DNA of 64,000 bases from Hypericum androsaemum (Eukaryota; Streptophyta; Magnoliopsida; Malpighiales; Hypericaceae). Below the pieces are notes generated by a model. The model searched no databases. It was not told where the DNA came from and was given only the letters and a program-made list of their open reading frames with translations. The number at the start of each line of letters is the position of its first letter. Position 1 is the first letter of the stretch. A program made the translations under genes and the position numbers. The DNA lies in NCBI GenBank assembly GCA_963995505.1, contig OZ023189.1, positions 16,391,495 to 16,455,494 on the forward strand, given 5' to 3'. This document shows positions 1 through 12,157 of the stretch, piece after piece.

Positions 1-171
1 ACTCTGGAACCACAGAGAGAGCATCATTGCTCTCATGTGGGTTGTCAAGCAGAAAAGTCTCAGTTTGGTGCTCTACCCCAAAGAAAGAAGGTCGGTTACC
101 AACTCAAATCTCTGACAGAGCAGTTGAGAAAGAACATGATGTGCCGCCCCTAGGAGGAGTACTTCTAGGGG

Positions 172-1138
172 CTACCACAACCCAAACCTTGGAAAAATAC
201 CATCATCGTCAAAAAGGCAGCTCCGAGATAGGATATTGAGTGACCCGTGCCTTGAACATTGACCACGAACCTCTTCTGCAACACGTCTAAAGAAGTGGTA
301 AAACCAAAACCCAAGCCACATCCATCTTAGTTTTCTCAGCCGTAGCCAAATGCACCATGATGAATTTTCCAAAGGGAGAGAGCAACCACTCCAAAAAAAC
401 TTCAGACCATGCGTTAAGGGGGACTTGAACAATCTGAAGCCAGGCACATCTGGAAGAGGAGATGACCTGACTCGTCCATGGGAAGACCGTCTTGAAATAG
501 ACCTGCATCTTGCCCAAATTGCTCTCCATTTTACCGACGATGGAAAAATTTCCAGAATTTCCTCCGCACCTATAATCCTTACTTGTGACTAGTTCACCCC
601 AAATTTGAGTCAATCACGGCAAAGAAAAGCCATATATTTGGCATCGATGACACCAAGCAGGCTTCGAAGAAGCCACTCATCACTGAAAACAGGTAAATCA
701 AACATGCGAACTGAGTAAAAAGGAGACTCGACAACTACCAGGGGCACCTCCTTGCCCTTCGCAAATCGACCATACAGCTCATCCGCAAAGGGCTTGGAAT
801 TCTGAACCCGGGTGACCCCGTGCCCAGTGCCCGCTGCCTTCACCGGAGATTTCACAGCATCAATTTTTGTAGAAGGTTTGGAGAACTTGGACTGAGCCAC
901 GAAAAGCTTCCTCTGCCCCAACGTCCACCAGCCCGTCAACCTGAATGAAACCAAATTTGGATTTCCTCTTAGACGGCTTATGAGCAACATAAGCATCCAA
1001 AACCTTGCAGTATTTCTCAAAATATTCCTTGAGAGCGATATAATTACATTGAAAGGGGAAGATTTCCACGAACAAGGTCGTGGCTAAGCGCCCCTTCACA
1101 TGATCGGCCATGGTCGTGGCCTGGGCCACCGCAGCCAC
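172..1138 (-). pseudogene. Non-LTR (LINE) retrotransposon ORF1 remnant
   Basis: Three overlapping minus-strand frames together give the usual order of a plant LINE ORF1. The N-terminal piece (1138-860) has an RRM-like stretch: LFVEIFPFQCNYIALKEYF, then KVLDAYV, a basic KPSKRKSK and FGFIQV, matching the RNP2/RNP1 pattern. Frameshifted downstream pieces (1020-610 and 613-287) end in the DUF4283-like segment CAWLQIVQVPLNAWSEVFLE, a hallmark of plant LINE ORF1 and related zinc-knuckle proteins. The 3' part, which would carry ORF2, lies left of the window or is lost. At least two frameshifts and several stops make it non-functional. The family is clear; LINE subfamily is not. Confidence 0.72.
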
Positions 1139-1722
1139 TCGCCCTTCCCGTCAACGAAAGGAGGGACAGAACGGTGAGGCCCAAAGAAGAAGAAGAAGAT
1201 TTGATGGGAGAAATTTTTTTCCCAGAGACGTGATATTTGTCCCACTGCATCCATGATTTGATGGAAAAAGTCAAGTACCTAGTTTTGCCAGCAGATAATC
1301 ATGATCACGTTACATTTAAATTTTATACTACCTAGAAGAAATTTAATGCTCGTTTTATCTTTGTGGTTGGATTTCAATATGACCATCCTAGTCAGCTTTT
1401 TTATAATAAATGATTGATTATATATATTAAACCCCAAAAAAAAATTACACCTAGCAAAGAAAATTCCGAGAACATACAAGACCTAATGACTATGCAGTTA
1501 CACTAATTATGTGTGGGAGTAGTGCAAAAATAAATGTTGATGGCAGAATTCCGAGATGGAATTTGATAGTGCAGTTGTTCTTTGACTTGAAAAAAAAGGC
1601 ATAAATAAAAAGCTTCAAATTGCATGTCTTATCGTGAAAAAATGGCATGGTTATTCTGAATCCAAAACCTCACGTAATAGCTCCATACTCAATCATCCCA
1701 CACCAAATTAATTTCTTCATAA
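1139..1722. other. Intergenic, no gene seen
   Basis: The first 130 bases are probably the 5' leader of the LINE remnant (minus strand). The rest is AT-rich with no convincing frame. It ends exactly where the Copia-1 5' LTR begins. Confidence 0.5.
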
Positions 1723-2732
1723 TGTTGGAGAATTGGTTTAATAACCATGGAAGAGATGGCTCAATACAAGTGAGTATATTAGGATTTGGGCCCAAGTATT
1801 TAATTAAAAGGAGAATACTAATTAAATATAATAACTAAATAATTAGTAGGTAATTTTGAGCTAATTTAGAGGTCACGCCAATTGGATTTGGGTGTTTGTG
1901 AGATCAATACGAAACTCGTTGATAGAACTTCATAATGATATATGACACTTGCGAAAATTCAATTCTCGGGGTGAATAAAAATTGGCTTTAAAGGTGGTAT
2001 GGCTGCGGGTTGTAGGATTGTGAGTTTGTGAGAATTGTTCCAGGTTCTAGAGCCTTATCTTTTCAGAGCTGGGCTGGACCTGTTGAAGCGATTCTCGGCC
2101 CAACATCAGTTGGGTTTCCATTTGGACAAGCCCATGTTCTGGAACCTTCTCTTACCAAATTCCCTTTGAATTTAAATTTCGAATTTAAATTCATGAGTAA
2201 CCGCCTATTAATTGTGAGAATTTTGTGGGTTTTGTAACAGCCCATTTAATGAGCGGGTTAATGGCCCTATTAATTCAAGATTTGAATGTTGGAGGTCCTA
2301 GGCCCCTATAAAAGGAGGCCTCCTCTTTCATTCCAATGAATCTTCCTAAGCTCACACTCTTCCTTGAGCTCTCTATTTTTCCCCCTCTAGATCATAGCAT
2401 TCTTCACTTGCATAAAAGAGTCGGAGTTCTACACCACCAAATGTTCGAAAGGTGTGCTATAGTACTTCCTATAGTACTCGTGATTGAGCGTTGTACCTTG
2501 GGAACTCTCTTACCCATGGAGGCCTGAAGCATATAGGCGGGTAATAAGAGTTTAAGGGCACATGGTTTACTGTGGCCTCGTCCAGGATTGAATCTGAAGT
2601 CTCTACCTTGAAGACGACGGTGTTACACACTTACCTACAAATGTGATTGTGAGCATACTCTTACTTTACACTTTTATATTGCTTATGCTTTATATTTGTT
2701 TATAACCATAATTTACTAATATTTTACCAACA
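1723..2732 (+). repeat. 5' LTR of Copia-1
   Basis: Aligns along its length with 7677-8689: shared opening TTTAATAACCATGGAAGAGA, shared ATTTCGAATTTAAATTCATG block, shared TATA box (CTATAAAAGG at about 2306) and shared end TTTACTAATATTTT. The TATA box about 430 bases before the LTR end marks the U3/R boundary. Numerous substitutions separate the two LTRs, so the insertion is old compared with Copia-3. Confidence 0.9.
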
Positions 2733-4120
2733 ATCTTAAATTCTTATTAGTTCCTAAATATTAGTAAATTTGGTTTGTTAACCGTATCACTACATATTTT
2801 GTAATCTGCTTTCGACATTTTCATTGTGGTCGCTATTTGATATACTAAGTTGCATGCGTTAACTTGCTTCCGAGCATTAAAAAATAATAATAATAATTTT
2901 GAGTGGTCGATTCATAAAACATTATCAGTTTTGTTACTATCGCTTCTGTAAGAAAACTGAAGGGGAAAAAAATGTTTTAACTTTTTATCACTTGCTTTCC
3001 GTTAGGGAAATTGGAATGGAAAAAGATTAATTAATCAATATATGTACAACGCATGGTTTCATAATTAATGAATTTAACGAATACGGTTTAAATTTTCTTT
3101 GTTCTCCTGTTGCACTATAACGTGAGTGCTCGTACAATAATTGAATACAGGTTTCAGGTTTGTTGCAAGTGTTTATCTACTGCGAACACTACATGGGAAA
3201 AAATATATAGATATTTTTCTGTGCTTATTTAAATAGTGCTCAATTCCAATACTTATTAAAGGTTATTTTGGTGATTTATAAATGGCAATTAACCATTTAT
3301 CGTATATTGTCCACTAGCATCTGTGATACTGCTTTCATTGTTTATACGAATAAACATGTTCTGAATATAACAGCAATCTATTTAGTGTTACGGCTGTTAC
3401 ATCCTAAGAAGTTATTATTGAGCATTAATTATATTTTGGTGCATAGTCACTAGCACTTCGGCTGTTAATGCATGCAATTTTGGAAGTTGGGACCACAAGA
3501 GGCGTGGACATCGACTGTTTAATAAGGTACTGACCTGTTGAGAATGTTTCGTATTTGAATTAGCTTAATTGTGTAGCATTAATTAGACTTCGGTGGATTT
3601 TTAAATCGTGGGCTTGGGAAAGCCGAAAGGGAACAGAACCATTGGCATTTAATGTTTCCTACAAAAAGCACCTTAGTATTTATGCTATAATTAAGTTGAG
3701 ATTTAATGTTTTATTATTCCCCTCCAATCCACGGTTAAACTGAGGTGTGGGTTGAGTTTTTATTTTCGTTGATGCACTAAGCTCTTTAGTTTGTAAAGCT
3801 TTGGTTGTATGTGGAGATGACCTAAGTCATTAAGGGCCAATAAATGTAGACGGAAAATATAATTATAAATTTTGGTTCTTATTACAAAGTTAAGCGGCCA
3901 ACAAATGACGAGGGGGATCATTTCTAGAACGAACCCTTAAATGTGCATATTGGGATCATACAATAATCGTATGTGAGAAAGGAAAAAAAAATTTGGGCTT
4001 TACTTGGTGGGCCAATTGTTTTGTTAAGATACTTCAATCAATTTGTGAAATTGATCAATTTGTGTTGAATTTTTTGTGGTGTTGTGCCCAAGTAATTACT
4101 ATCTATATATTGGTGATAAA
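2733..4120 (+). other. Copia-1 5' leader, non-coding
   Basis: AT-rich, stop-dense stretch between the 5' LTR and the first gag-like residues. No gene and no tRNA-complementary primer site seen directly after the LTR. In Copia-2 the gag ATG sits only about 30 bases after the LTR, so much of this 1.4 kb may be inserted sequence. Confidence 0.45.
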
Positions 4121-4122
4121 AA

Positions 4123-7100
4123 TGGTTGAAATGAATTTTACCAACAACAACCACGTGAACGTTGAGGTTCCGGATGTGAGGGCTAACAACGCTGAGGTTG
4201 TGATGCCGATTGTGAGGGCTAGCAACGCTGAGGTCGTGATACCGATTCTAAGAAACCATGTTGCTTTATTAATTTGATTAACCGTAAAAGTTCAAGGATG
4301 GTAACTTGAAGAAGTAAAATCAAGATGTGGCAACAAATAATAATGTTGTTCTTGACTACCTTGAACTTGACCGGTATCTCAAAGACAGTAACTCCGAGGA
4401 GGTTGTTAGAGATCTTCATAAGACTCTTACCCGTGATGTTCTCCAACTGGTGATGGTGATTGAAAAATTACCGCCATCTTGGAAGGACTTCAAGATGTAC
4501 ATCAAGAAAGATGATGAGTCTCGATGACCTTTTGAGAAGGTTACATATTAACCAAGATAACCAAAAGGTTAAATAGAAACCAAACGGCATGATTGCTAAG
4601 GGTCGCTATAAATGTCATGACACTGAGGGCAAGAACAAGAAGCATGATCATGCTAATGTCGTTGAGGCAAGCTTGAGCTTTGACATTGATGACATGCACA
4701 TCAAGGATCTTGTATCTGAGGTGATTCTTATCGGGAGGTGGACATTGGGGACACACGTCACATTTGTGCAAACAAATAGATATTTAAGACCTATTAACCG
4801 GTGGATAATGAGAATTGCTACAAGCAAAACTTGACGGTATCCAAGGTTGAAGGTGACATCGAACAGTTGCACAGGGCTGAGATTTGAAAGAATTCCATCT
4901 CCGATGTTGTGCTAGAAAAGAAGACTTTCGACTCATGTTTGAGTTCGGAGAAAAAAAAAGGTCATGTTTTTAGGCAAGGGCTATTTGGCCAAAATCTTTT
5001 CAAGGTAAGAGTAATGGCTTTAGCCTGTAAGGCAAAGTTTAACGCATATATTGATGGAGGTGCGATCTGTGAAGTTGGCGAATGGTAGATTAGGTCATGT
5101 AAATTATAAGTCTCTTCAAAGCCTTATGTCACTAAACCTATTACCCAAGTCAACATCGATCATAAATATAAGTGCGAGACTTGACCGATGATTATACAAG
5201 AGATTGCTATGTCTACTTGATGAGAAGTAAAGACGAAGCAATATATTTATCATTCACTATAAGAATGAAGTCGAGAATCAACTTAGGAAGAAGACCAAGA
5301 ATCTTCCAAGTTGTGGGGGAAAGCTATGCTTTCGGCCAACTATGGGCTCAATTGAGTACCACATAAAAGTTGGATAAAACTCCTTATGAATTGTGGAAAG
5401 GTCATTCACCTAGCTACTAATTCCTAAGAATTTGAGGATGTCTTGATAAGGTTTCGATCCCACCTCCTAAAAGGACGAGGATATGACCCAAGACAGTGGA
5501 TTGTGTGTTTATCGATTATGCATATAATAGTATTGCATACCGTTTCCTAGTACACAAATAACTCTGATGTCCATATGAATAATATCATTGAAGCTATGGA
5601 TGCTTTATTCTTTGAGAAAATCTTTCTGCACAAAGCTCAATCAGAGGTTAACAGTCAAGTTGACCAAAATGGGAGCAATGTGGGAGAAGAGGAACCTCGA
5701 GATGAAGTTGGAAAATCTAGATGCGAGAGAAGGGCAAGGAAAGAAAAGTCCATCGGATAGGATTTCCTAGCTTATCTTTTAGAGAAAGATCAAGTAACCT
5801 ACAGAGAGGCAATATCTTCTACAGACTCTGCTCTTTGGAAGGAAGCGGTAAATAGCGAGATAGAGTCTATCTTGCTTAGTCATACTTAAAAACTAGTAGA
5901 TCTACCTCCGAGTAGTAAATCACTTGGCCATATGTGGATCTTCAAGAAGAAGATGAAGTCGGATGGTACTGTGGATAAGTACAAGGCAAGACTTATAGTT
6001 AAAAGCTACAAGTAAACCGAGGGTGTTTGGAAGAGGAGATTTATATGGAACAACCCGAAGGATTTGTGGTTCTGGGTAAAGAGCATAAGGTGTATAAACT
6101 TGTAAAATCCTTGTATGGATTAAAACAAGCACCTAAATAGTGGCACAAAAATTTTGATAGTGTAATGCTATCAAATGAGTTTTGGATAAACCAATGTGAT
6201 AAATGTGTCTACGTGAAAGGAGATAATAAAGAATATGTGATAGTATATCTCTACGTAGACGACATGTTGATTGTAGGTAATAATGATAATATCAATATTA
6301 CCAAGAGAATGTTGTCACGAAATTTTAACATGAAAGACTTGGGACAAGCTGATGTAATACTTAGGATAAAAATTACCAAGACTTCAGAAGGTTACGCGCT
6401 TTCCTAAGGTCACTATGTCGAAAAGATACTTGAAAATTTTGATAAGGATAGCAATGTAATTGCGAGAACTCGTATGGAAGTTGTGTCAAGTCTTTGCAAG
6501 AATCGTGGAGATAACGTACGGTAACTAGATTATTCTAGAGTTATAGGCAGTCTAATGTACCTCATGGACTGTACTAGGCCAGATATTACAAACTCGATAA
6601 ATATATTATCGAGATATACGAGTAATCCCAATGATGAACATTGGAAAGCGATAGTTAGAGTCCTTAGATACCTAAGGTACACTGCTAACTATGGATTACA
6701 CTATACGAGACATCCAACCATTCTGGAAGGGTATTCAGACACGAACTGGATCTCGGACTCCAAGAATATAAAATCTACGAGCGGATACATATTTATAATT
6801 GGAGGAGCAGTGGTCTCGTGGAGATCATGCAAACAAACTTGCATTGCTAGATCAACTATGGAATCAGAATTCATAGCATTGGATCTAGCACCTGAAGAGG
6901 CGGATTGGCTCCAAAATTTCTTGGAGGATATCCTGATGTGGTCAAAACCAGTGCCTCTCATTATCGTGCACTGTGATAGTCAGTTAGCTATTGGAATAGC
7001 ACAAAATAATGTGTATAATGGAAAGTCTAGGCACATACGTCATAGGCTTAAATTCGTGAGAACGTTATTGAGAACGGGTGTGATATCTTTAGACTAAGTA

Positions 7101-7200
7101 AAGTCAAAAGAGAACATCGCAGATCCATTAACTAAAGGTCTAACAAGAGACCTAGTGGAGGTATCATCGAGAAAATGAGATTAAAGCCCACGAAATAACC
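4123..7200 (+). pseudogene. Copia-1 gag-pol remnant
   Basis: Gag homology appears at 4327-4560 (VIEKLPPSWKDFK, matching [13 protein letters not shown] in Copia-2). Integrase remnants follow at about 5060-5460 (RLGHVNYKSL, then DDYTRDCYVYL). Reverse transcriptase runs from about 5790 (SALWKEAVNSEIES) through [21 protein letters not shown] and the catalytic YVDDMLIVGN at 6250-6285. RNase H is the best preserved (6555-7097): [32 protein letters not shown]. Around 6020-6035 the frame jumps from the KARL motif almost directly to EEEIYMEQPEGF, deleting roughly 50 residues including the first palm aspartate (MDIK motif in Copia-2). Many stops and frameshifts: non-autonomous. Confidence 0.88.
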
Positions 7201-7676
7201 TAAACCTATGATGGCAACCCAACCTGGATCGTAAATCTCGATCTGCAGGTTCAATGGTACAACTGAATTGTGAGGCTAGGGTCGAACAAAGCACTCAAAA
7301 AATTGAGTTCCCTACTATTCCTATGTTGAAAGAGTGATAGACCTGTCCATGGAAAGGTTAAGCATTAAGCTCTTAATGATCCTTATACTTCGAGTATATA
7401 TATAAGTGGGGTATAGCAGGATACTCCTTATAAGAGATCACCTATATCGATTGTGAAGGGGCCACTTCTATGAGATGAGTTAAGGGCTAAATCTCTAGAG
7501 CATTCGATAAAGTTTCCAAGGCAGTCCAGGGCCAAAATGGACACAACCAAAAGAACCAAGTAGTGGTTTGAGAATGAGTTGTGTGAGTACCTTTGTCTTG
7601 GTATACACAAAATGCTGAACAGTTCAAGACATCACGTCCACTGTTTGGCAAATATATCCGAAGATATTTTACTGAT

Positions 7677-8689
7677 TGTTGGAGGATTAGTTTAATAACC
7701 ATGGAAGAGATGGCTCAATACAAGTGAGTGCATTGGGATTTGGACCCAAGTATTTAATTAGAGGAAGAATCCTAATTAAATATAATAACTAAATAATTAG
7801 TAGGCAACTTTGAGCTAATTTAGAGGTCACACCAATTAGATTTGGGTGTTTGTGAGATCAATACGAAGCTCGTTGATAGAGCTTCGTAATGATATATGAC
7901 ACTTGCGAAAATCCAATTCTCGGGGTGAATGAAAATTGGCTTTAAAGGTGGTATGGATGCGGGTTGCAGGATTGTGAGTTTGTGGGAATTGTTCCAGGTT
8001 CCAGGGCCTTATCTTTTCAGAGCTGGGCCGGACCTATTGAAGCAATTCTCGGTCCAATATCTGTTGGGCTTCCACTTGGGTAAGCCCACGTTCTGGAACC
8101 TTCTCTTACCAAATTCTCTTTGAATTTAAATTTCGAATTTAAATTCATGAATAACCGCCTATTAATTGTGAAAATTTTGTGGATTTTTTAACAGCCCATT
8201 TAATGGACGGGTTAATGGCTCTATTAATTTCGGATTTCAATGTTGGAGGTCCTAGGCCCCCTATAAAAGGAGGCCTCCTCCTTCATTCCAATGAATCCCA
8301 CTAAGTTCACACTCTTCCTTGAGCTCTCTACTACTTCTCCTCCTCTAGATCATAGCATTCTTCACTTGCATAAAAGAGTCAGAGTTCTACACCACTAAAG
8401 GTTTGAAAGGTGTGCTATAGTACTTCCTATAGCACTCGTGATTGGGCGTCGTACCTTAGGAACTCTCTTACCCATGGAGGCCTGAAGCATATAGACGGGT
8501 AATAAGAGTTTAAGGGCACACGGTTTACTGTGGCCTCGTCCAGGATTGAATCCAAAGTCTCTACCTTGAAGACGACGGTGTTACACACTTACTACAAATG
8601 TGATTGTGAGCATACTCTTACTTTACACTTTTATATTGCTTATGCTTTATATTTATTTATAACCATAATTTACTAATATTTTAAGAACA
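7677..8689 (+). repeat. 3' LTR of Copia-1
   Basis: Direct copy of 1723-2732, starting TGTTGGAGGATTAG and ending TTTTAAGAACA. It contains the same TATA box (CTATAAAAGG) and the same CCTGAAGCATATAGACGGGT block. The sequence just before it (AAGATATTTTACTGAT) is not a good polypurine tract, another sign of decay. Confidence 0.9.
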
Positions 8690-9945
8690 CGTAGTTGATG
8701 TTCTCTTGAAATCATAATTATTGGATAGATATTTTTTCAATCTTTCGAACCAAGCAGAGGATGTCGGTTCACGAACTATGTGGCTGTAATTCTAACGTGA
8801 ACTCCCATACAAAAATTATAACGTGCGGTTTGGCAAATAATTGTGTTAGTCCATGAAAAGGGCACACAAGTTCAAAATTATCCTGTTGTAGAACTTGTTT
8901 TGTTCTGTAATAAGGGGGACCCGACAACGAAAGAAGTAGTAGCCCACAAAAAGGGCAGCGTCTACCTGGTGGGATCGCTTTCTTGTGGGAGCACGAGCGG
9001 AAATTACTTGGTTGGTGCTTGGGAAGGAAAAAAAAATCAATTTTACAGTCTTCAATGGACTCGATTTCGACTGGGAACTTCTACTGCATTTTATACTATT
9101 TATATATTAGAGAGTGGATGATCTAATCCAACTTGGCGAAATACACTGGCCATCAAGATACCGTCTTATATGAGGAGACTTCAACATCCATGATATAATA
9201 ATGTAGTTTGGGCATTTGATCCCTTGGTTCTGTTTCTGCATTGAGATGGCAGGAGGATTGTGGTATATATTTTTTTTGGAGGTTGGGGATTGTGATATAC
9301 GGTAAGGTGTAATCAACTAGCAAGGAGCAATAAAACTCTATTACTTAAAAAAATTAAACGGAAATTTGCAGTTCATTTACTCATAAATATAGATAGAATA
9401 TTGATGTAAAAATTTAGTTTGGAAAAAAATAAAACCCGCCTCGCATTCAACTGTTTCATGATTACTTGTAATGGATTAGTTTTTTACAACACCAGATGGA
9501 TGATCATTCTCTAATGTCATTTCGAAAAATGAAACAAGTTTTTGCTTATTTTACTCACAATATTAAATGATTTTTCTCATTTTTCAAGCTGATAAATCAT
9601 TGCGAAAAGGATAACTACATAGCGATAATTGGTACCAAAATTGTAGTTGATCTAAGTAATCAGAGAATCAGATTATTTTAAAAATGTATTATATTCAAAA
9701 CTTAAAATAAAAAGATAAGTCGTAAATAATGTCGGACTAAAAAATACGTTGGAACGTCGGTTGGCGTCGGTCACGATCATGCATTAATGGTTGTTGTTTT
9801 CATCATAGAATGTCGGATTTGGCACGAATCTTCCGAAATTGTCCATTTTAGATGTCATCAATTATTAGCATTCATTTTTCACCAAAAAAAAATTATTAGC
9901 ATTCTTTTATAGTAAAATGAAACGTTGCATATTTTGAATGACTTT
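8690..9945. other. Intergenic, no gene recognised
   Basis: A 92-codon open frame at 8843-9121 has no recognisable domain, no splice context and no membrane or signal segment. The remainder is AT-rich. I see nothing else I can support. Confidence 0.5.
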
Positions 9946-10337
9946 GGATTGGGTATGGAGTGAAAGAATGATTCTAAACGGTTTGGAGTGAAAGGAGGAC
10001 CGCGCTAGCATGCGCAGTTATGTAATAATGACATTTGTTTTTTGACAATGACATGTCTCGTTAATGATACTGGCGCACGTGATTTTTTTCATTTTGGTCC
10101 CCAAGTTTTATCATTTTTGCAAAAAAAATCCCACTGGCATGCCCGTTTACAATATTGGCATGCCCGGTTACGATACTTACATGCGCAGTTATGTGATAAT
10201 GGTATTTGTTTCCGGCCTGTGTTTGTGCGTAGTTTTTTTTATTTTGGTCTCCGTATTTTAGCGTATTTGCAAAAAAATTTATGCGTGTCTTCATTCCGAA
10301 CGGTTCAAAATGGAGGTATTCCGTACCCATTCCAACC
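9946..10337. mobile_element. MITE candidate with imperfect terminal inverted repeats
   Basis: The left end (GGATTGGGTATGGAGTG, then TCTAAACGGTTT) is roughly the inverse complement of the right end (GAACGGTTCAAAATGGAGG, then CCCATTCCAACC). Between them are short repeats built on GGCATGCCCGGTTACGATA and CATGCGCAGTTATGT. I could not define a target-site duplication, so family and exact ends are open. Confidence 0.4.
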
Positions 10338-10441
10338 CCATGTTTTGAGTTAAAAAATGGCTGGATATTTGATGACGTTAATGTTGATGTTGTCCCCTAA
10401 TATAGCTAATATAGGGTGAAACCGATCTCATTTTTTTTCTT

Positions 10442-10750
10442 GGAAAAAGTTTACTTCAATACGCTGTAATATCACAGATTCACACTTAACTACCATGTGG
10501 TTTAAAACTCATAGACCAGTTCCAACTTATTTCAGTTTCATCAAAAATAGGTCCCGGGCAATTACGGTAGCTGCCCGAGATTTTTTTATCGAAACGACAC
10601 AAATAGTTGTCCTAGATTTTTTTATCGAAACGACACAGATAATTGTCCTACGTGGATTGTCATGTCGTTAGTCTATTAGAAGAATTTTTAATGACATGGC
10701 ATATGATAAATTATCATTGTAGTACCACATTTGTTTAAAATTTTCAAAAA
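10442..10750 (+). repeat. Left TIR of the Pack-MULE
   Basis: Pairs with 11888-12157 read on the minus strand. Shared blocks include TCATCAAAAATAGGTCCCGG, TTTAATGACATGGCATATGA and TAAATTATCATT. A 36-bp unit beginning GATTTTTTTATCGAAACGAC occurs twice in tandem here and once in the right TIR, explaining the length difference. Confidence 0.9.
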
Positions 10751-10802
10751 AAATACTATCTCTCCTCTCACCCTCGTATCCTGACCCCCTTATTCCTCCT
10801 TC

Positions 10803-10803
10803 A

Positions 10804-10838
<35 letters not shown>
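10803..10838. repeat. (CT)n microsatellite
   Basis: Uninterrupted CT dinucleotide run just inside the left TIR, upstream of the captured histone H1 fragment. It resembles the pyrimidine-rich 5' leader of many plant genes and may have been captured with the gene. Confidence 0.85.
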
Positions 10839-10842
<4 letters not shown>

Positions 10843-10911
10843 CTTCCCTACCGACCCAATATCTTCTAATTTCCTTCTCAAATTAATCAAAAATCCGTTT
10901 CAACAAAAAAT

Positions 10912-11600
10912 GGTTGTAGCAGGAAGAAGCCATCATGTGGTCCTAAGAAGCCCAAGTCCCCTCGCGCCTACCCTTCCTTCTACCAGGTCAGATCTATCTC
11001 TCAACCTAAATCTTATCCTATTTTCTCATTGTTGATTTTTTATTATATGTTTTAATTTAATTTAATTTTTGTATTTAGATGGCTAGCGATGCGATAGAGA
11101 CACTAAAGGAGAGGACGGAGTCGAGCCAGTACGCTATCTCCAAGTTTCTAGAGGAGAAGCACCATAAGAAGTTACTTTCCAACTTCAAGAAGCTTCTCCT
11201 GATCTAGCTCAAGAAGTTTGTCGCCTCCGGGAAGCTCGTCAAGGTCAAAAACTCCTACGATCTCCCTTCCGTTTCGGCTAGCTCTCCCTCGGCTGCGGCT
11301 CCGAAGCCGAGGATTGTGGCCAAGCCCAAGGAGGTGGAGGCGTTTAAGAACCTCAAGAAGCCGGTGCGGGTCCTCCTCCTGGTTACGTGCATCAACTGGA
11401 TCGCCTGGTTCCCGTTCCTCCTCTTCGACACGGACTGGATGGGGAGGGAGGTGTACGGCGGCGACTCCAACGAGGACGCCGGCCAGGTGAGGCTGTACGA
11501 TCGCGGGGGCGCTCGGGCATACTCAACTCCGTCACATATGCTTCCGTTGAACCCCTCGGGCGCAAGAATAATCCCATCATAAATTCACGGCAGTAAACTT
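10912..11600 (+). pseudogene. Captured histone H1 / sucrose transporter chimera
   Basis: Exon A (to 10986) reads KKPKSPRAYPSFYQ, the basic arm and start of the linker-histone H15 domain. A GT-AG intron follows (10987-11078). Exon B (from 11079) continues the H15 fold: [46 protein letters not shown]. At about 11332 the same frame passes into a sucrose/H+ symporter segment: [43 protein letters not shown] frameshifted tail ([15 protein letters not shown]) fits the next part of that transporter. One in-frame TAG at 11205-11207 sits where H1 proteins have Gln, so a full chimera is not translated as is. The intron position matches plant H1 genes, so capture was from genomic DNA. Partial copies only; the parent genes are elsewhere. 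Confidence 0.88.
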
Positions 11601-11887
11601 TAGCAATGAATAACGTAACTAGGGTCAGTTTGTTAGGTATAGAAAGTTTTGTTTTATTGTAATCTGGAAACTGTTATTTTTGGATAAGTAGATGGAGATT
11701 AACTAGATGTGAAGCTTCGTAAACAAAAAAAAAGGGCGGGGTGGAAATAGTACCAACCGCTGGCAAAGGTGCTTCAAAGGGTGGCGGAAGAGGGCGTCGT
11801 CGGGGAAGTCAGCGAATTTGTAGAGAGAGAGAGAGGGGTTGAAGGACGAAGAAGGGGACAGGAGTACGAGGGTGAGAGGAGAGAGCG

Positions 11888-12157
11888 ATTTTTTTTTGAA
11901 ATTTTTAAATAAATGTGATACTATAATGATAATTTATCATATGCCATGTCATTAAAAACTCATCTAATAGTGTGACGACGTGGTAATCCACTTAGGACAA
12001 CAAACTCCGTCGTTTCGACAAAAAAATCGTGGGCAGCTATCCGGGACCTATTTTTGATGAAAATTGAAATAAATTAGACTTATTCTATGCGTTTTAAACG
12101 ATGGGGTAGTAAAGTGCGAATCTGTAATACCACGTGGTATTCAAGTGAACTTTTCTC
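11888..12157 (-). repeat. Right TIR of the Pack-MULE
   Basis: Inverse complement of the left TIR, ending ...GTGAACTTTTCTC next to the 9-bp duplication TTTTTTCTT. A GC-rich stretch just inside it (about 11735-11820) may be a third captured fragment, but I do not recognise it. Confidence 0.9.

Larger units (their letters stand above)
1723..8689 (+). mobile_element. Copia-1, degenerate Ty1/copia LTR retrotransposon
   Basis: Two direct LTRs of about 1.01 kb (1723-2732 and 7677-8689) flank decayed gag, integrase, reverse transcriptase and RNase H in copia order. The ends are TGTTGGAG and ...AACA, the same termini seen in the solo LTR at 59466-60645, where a 5-bp duplication confirms them. For this copy I find no matching flanks (CATAA on the left, CGTAG on the right), and the base after the 5' LTR does not start a TGGTATCAGAGC-type primer site. 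The pol region is of the same lineage as Copia-2. Confidence 0.9.
10442..12157. mobile_element. Pack-MULE: Mutator-like element with captured gene fragments
   Basis: Long terminal inverted repeats of about 270-310 bases (10442-10750 and 11888-12157) start with GGAAAAAGTTTACTTCAATA on the left and its inverse complement on the right. The element is bracketed by a perfect 9-bp direct repeat TTTTTTCTT (10433-10441 and 12158-12166), the diagnostic Mutator target-site length. It encodes no transposase. The interior carries a histone H1 fragment joined in frame to a sucrose transporter fragment. The TIR opening is related to that of the MITE at 32162-32639, so both may be mobilised by one transposase family. 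The left TIR contains a 36-bp tandem duplication (10579-10650). Confidence 0.92.

Noticed and set aside
8843..9121. 92-codon plus-strand frame as a gene
   Set aside because: No domain, no splice or promoter context, and flanked by transposons.
10042..10353. 103-codon frame at the MITE candidate
   Set aside because: It spans short repeats and T-runs inside inverted ends; non-coding element sequence explains it.
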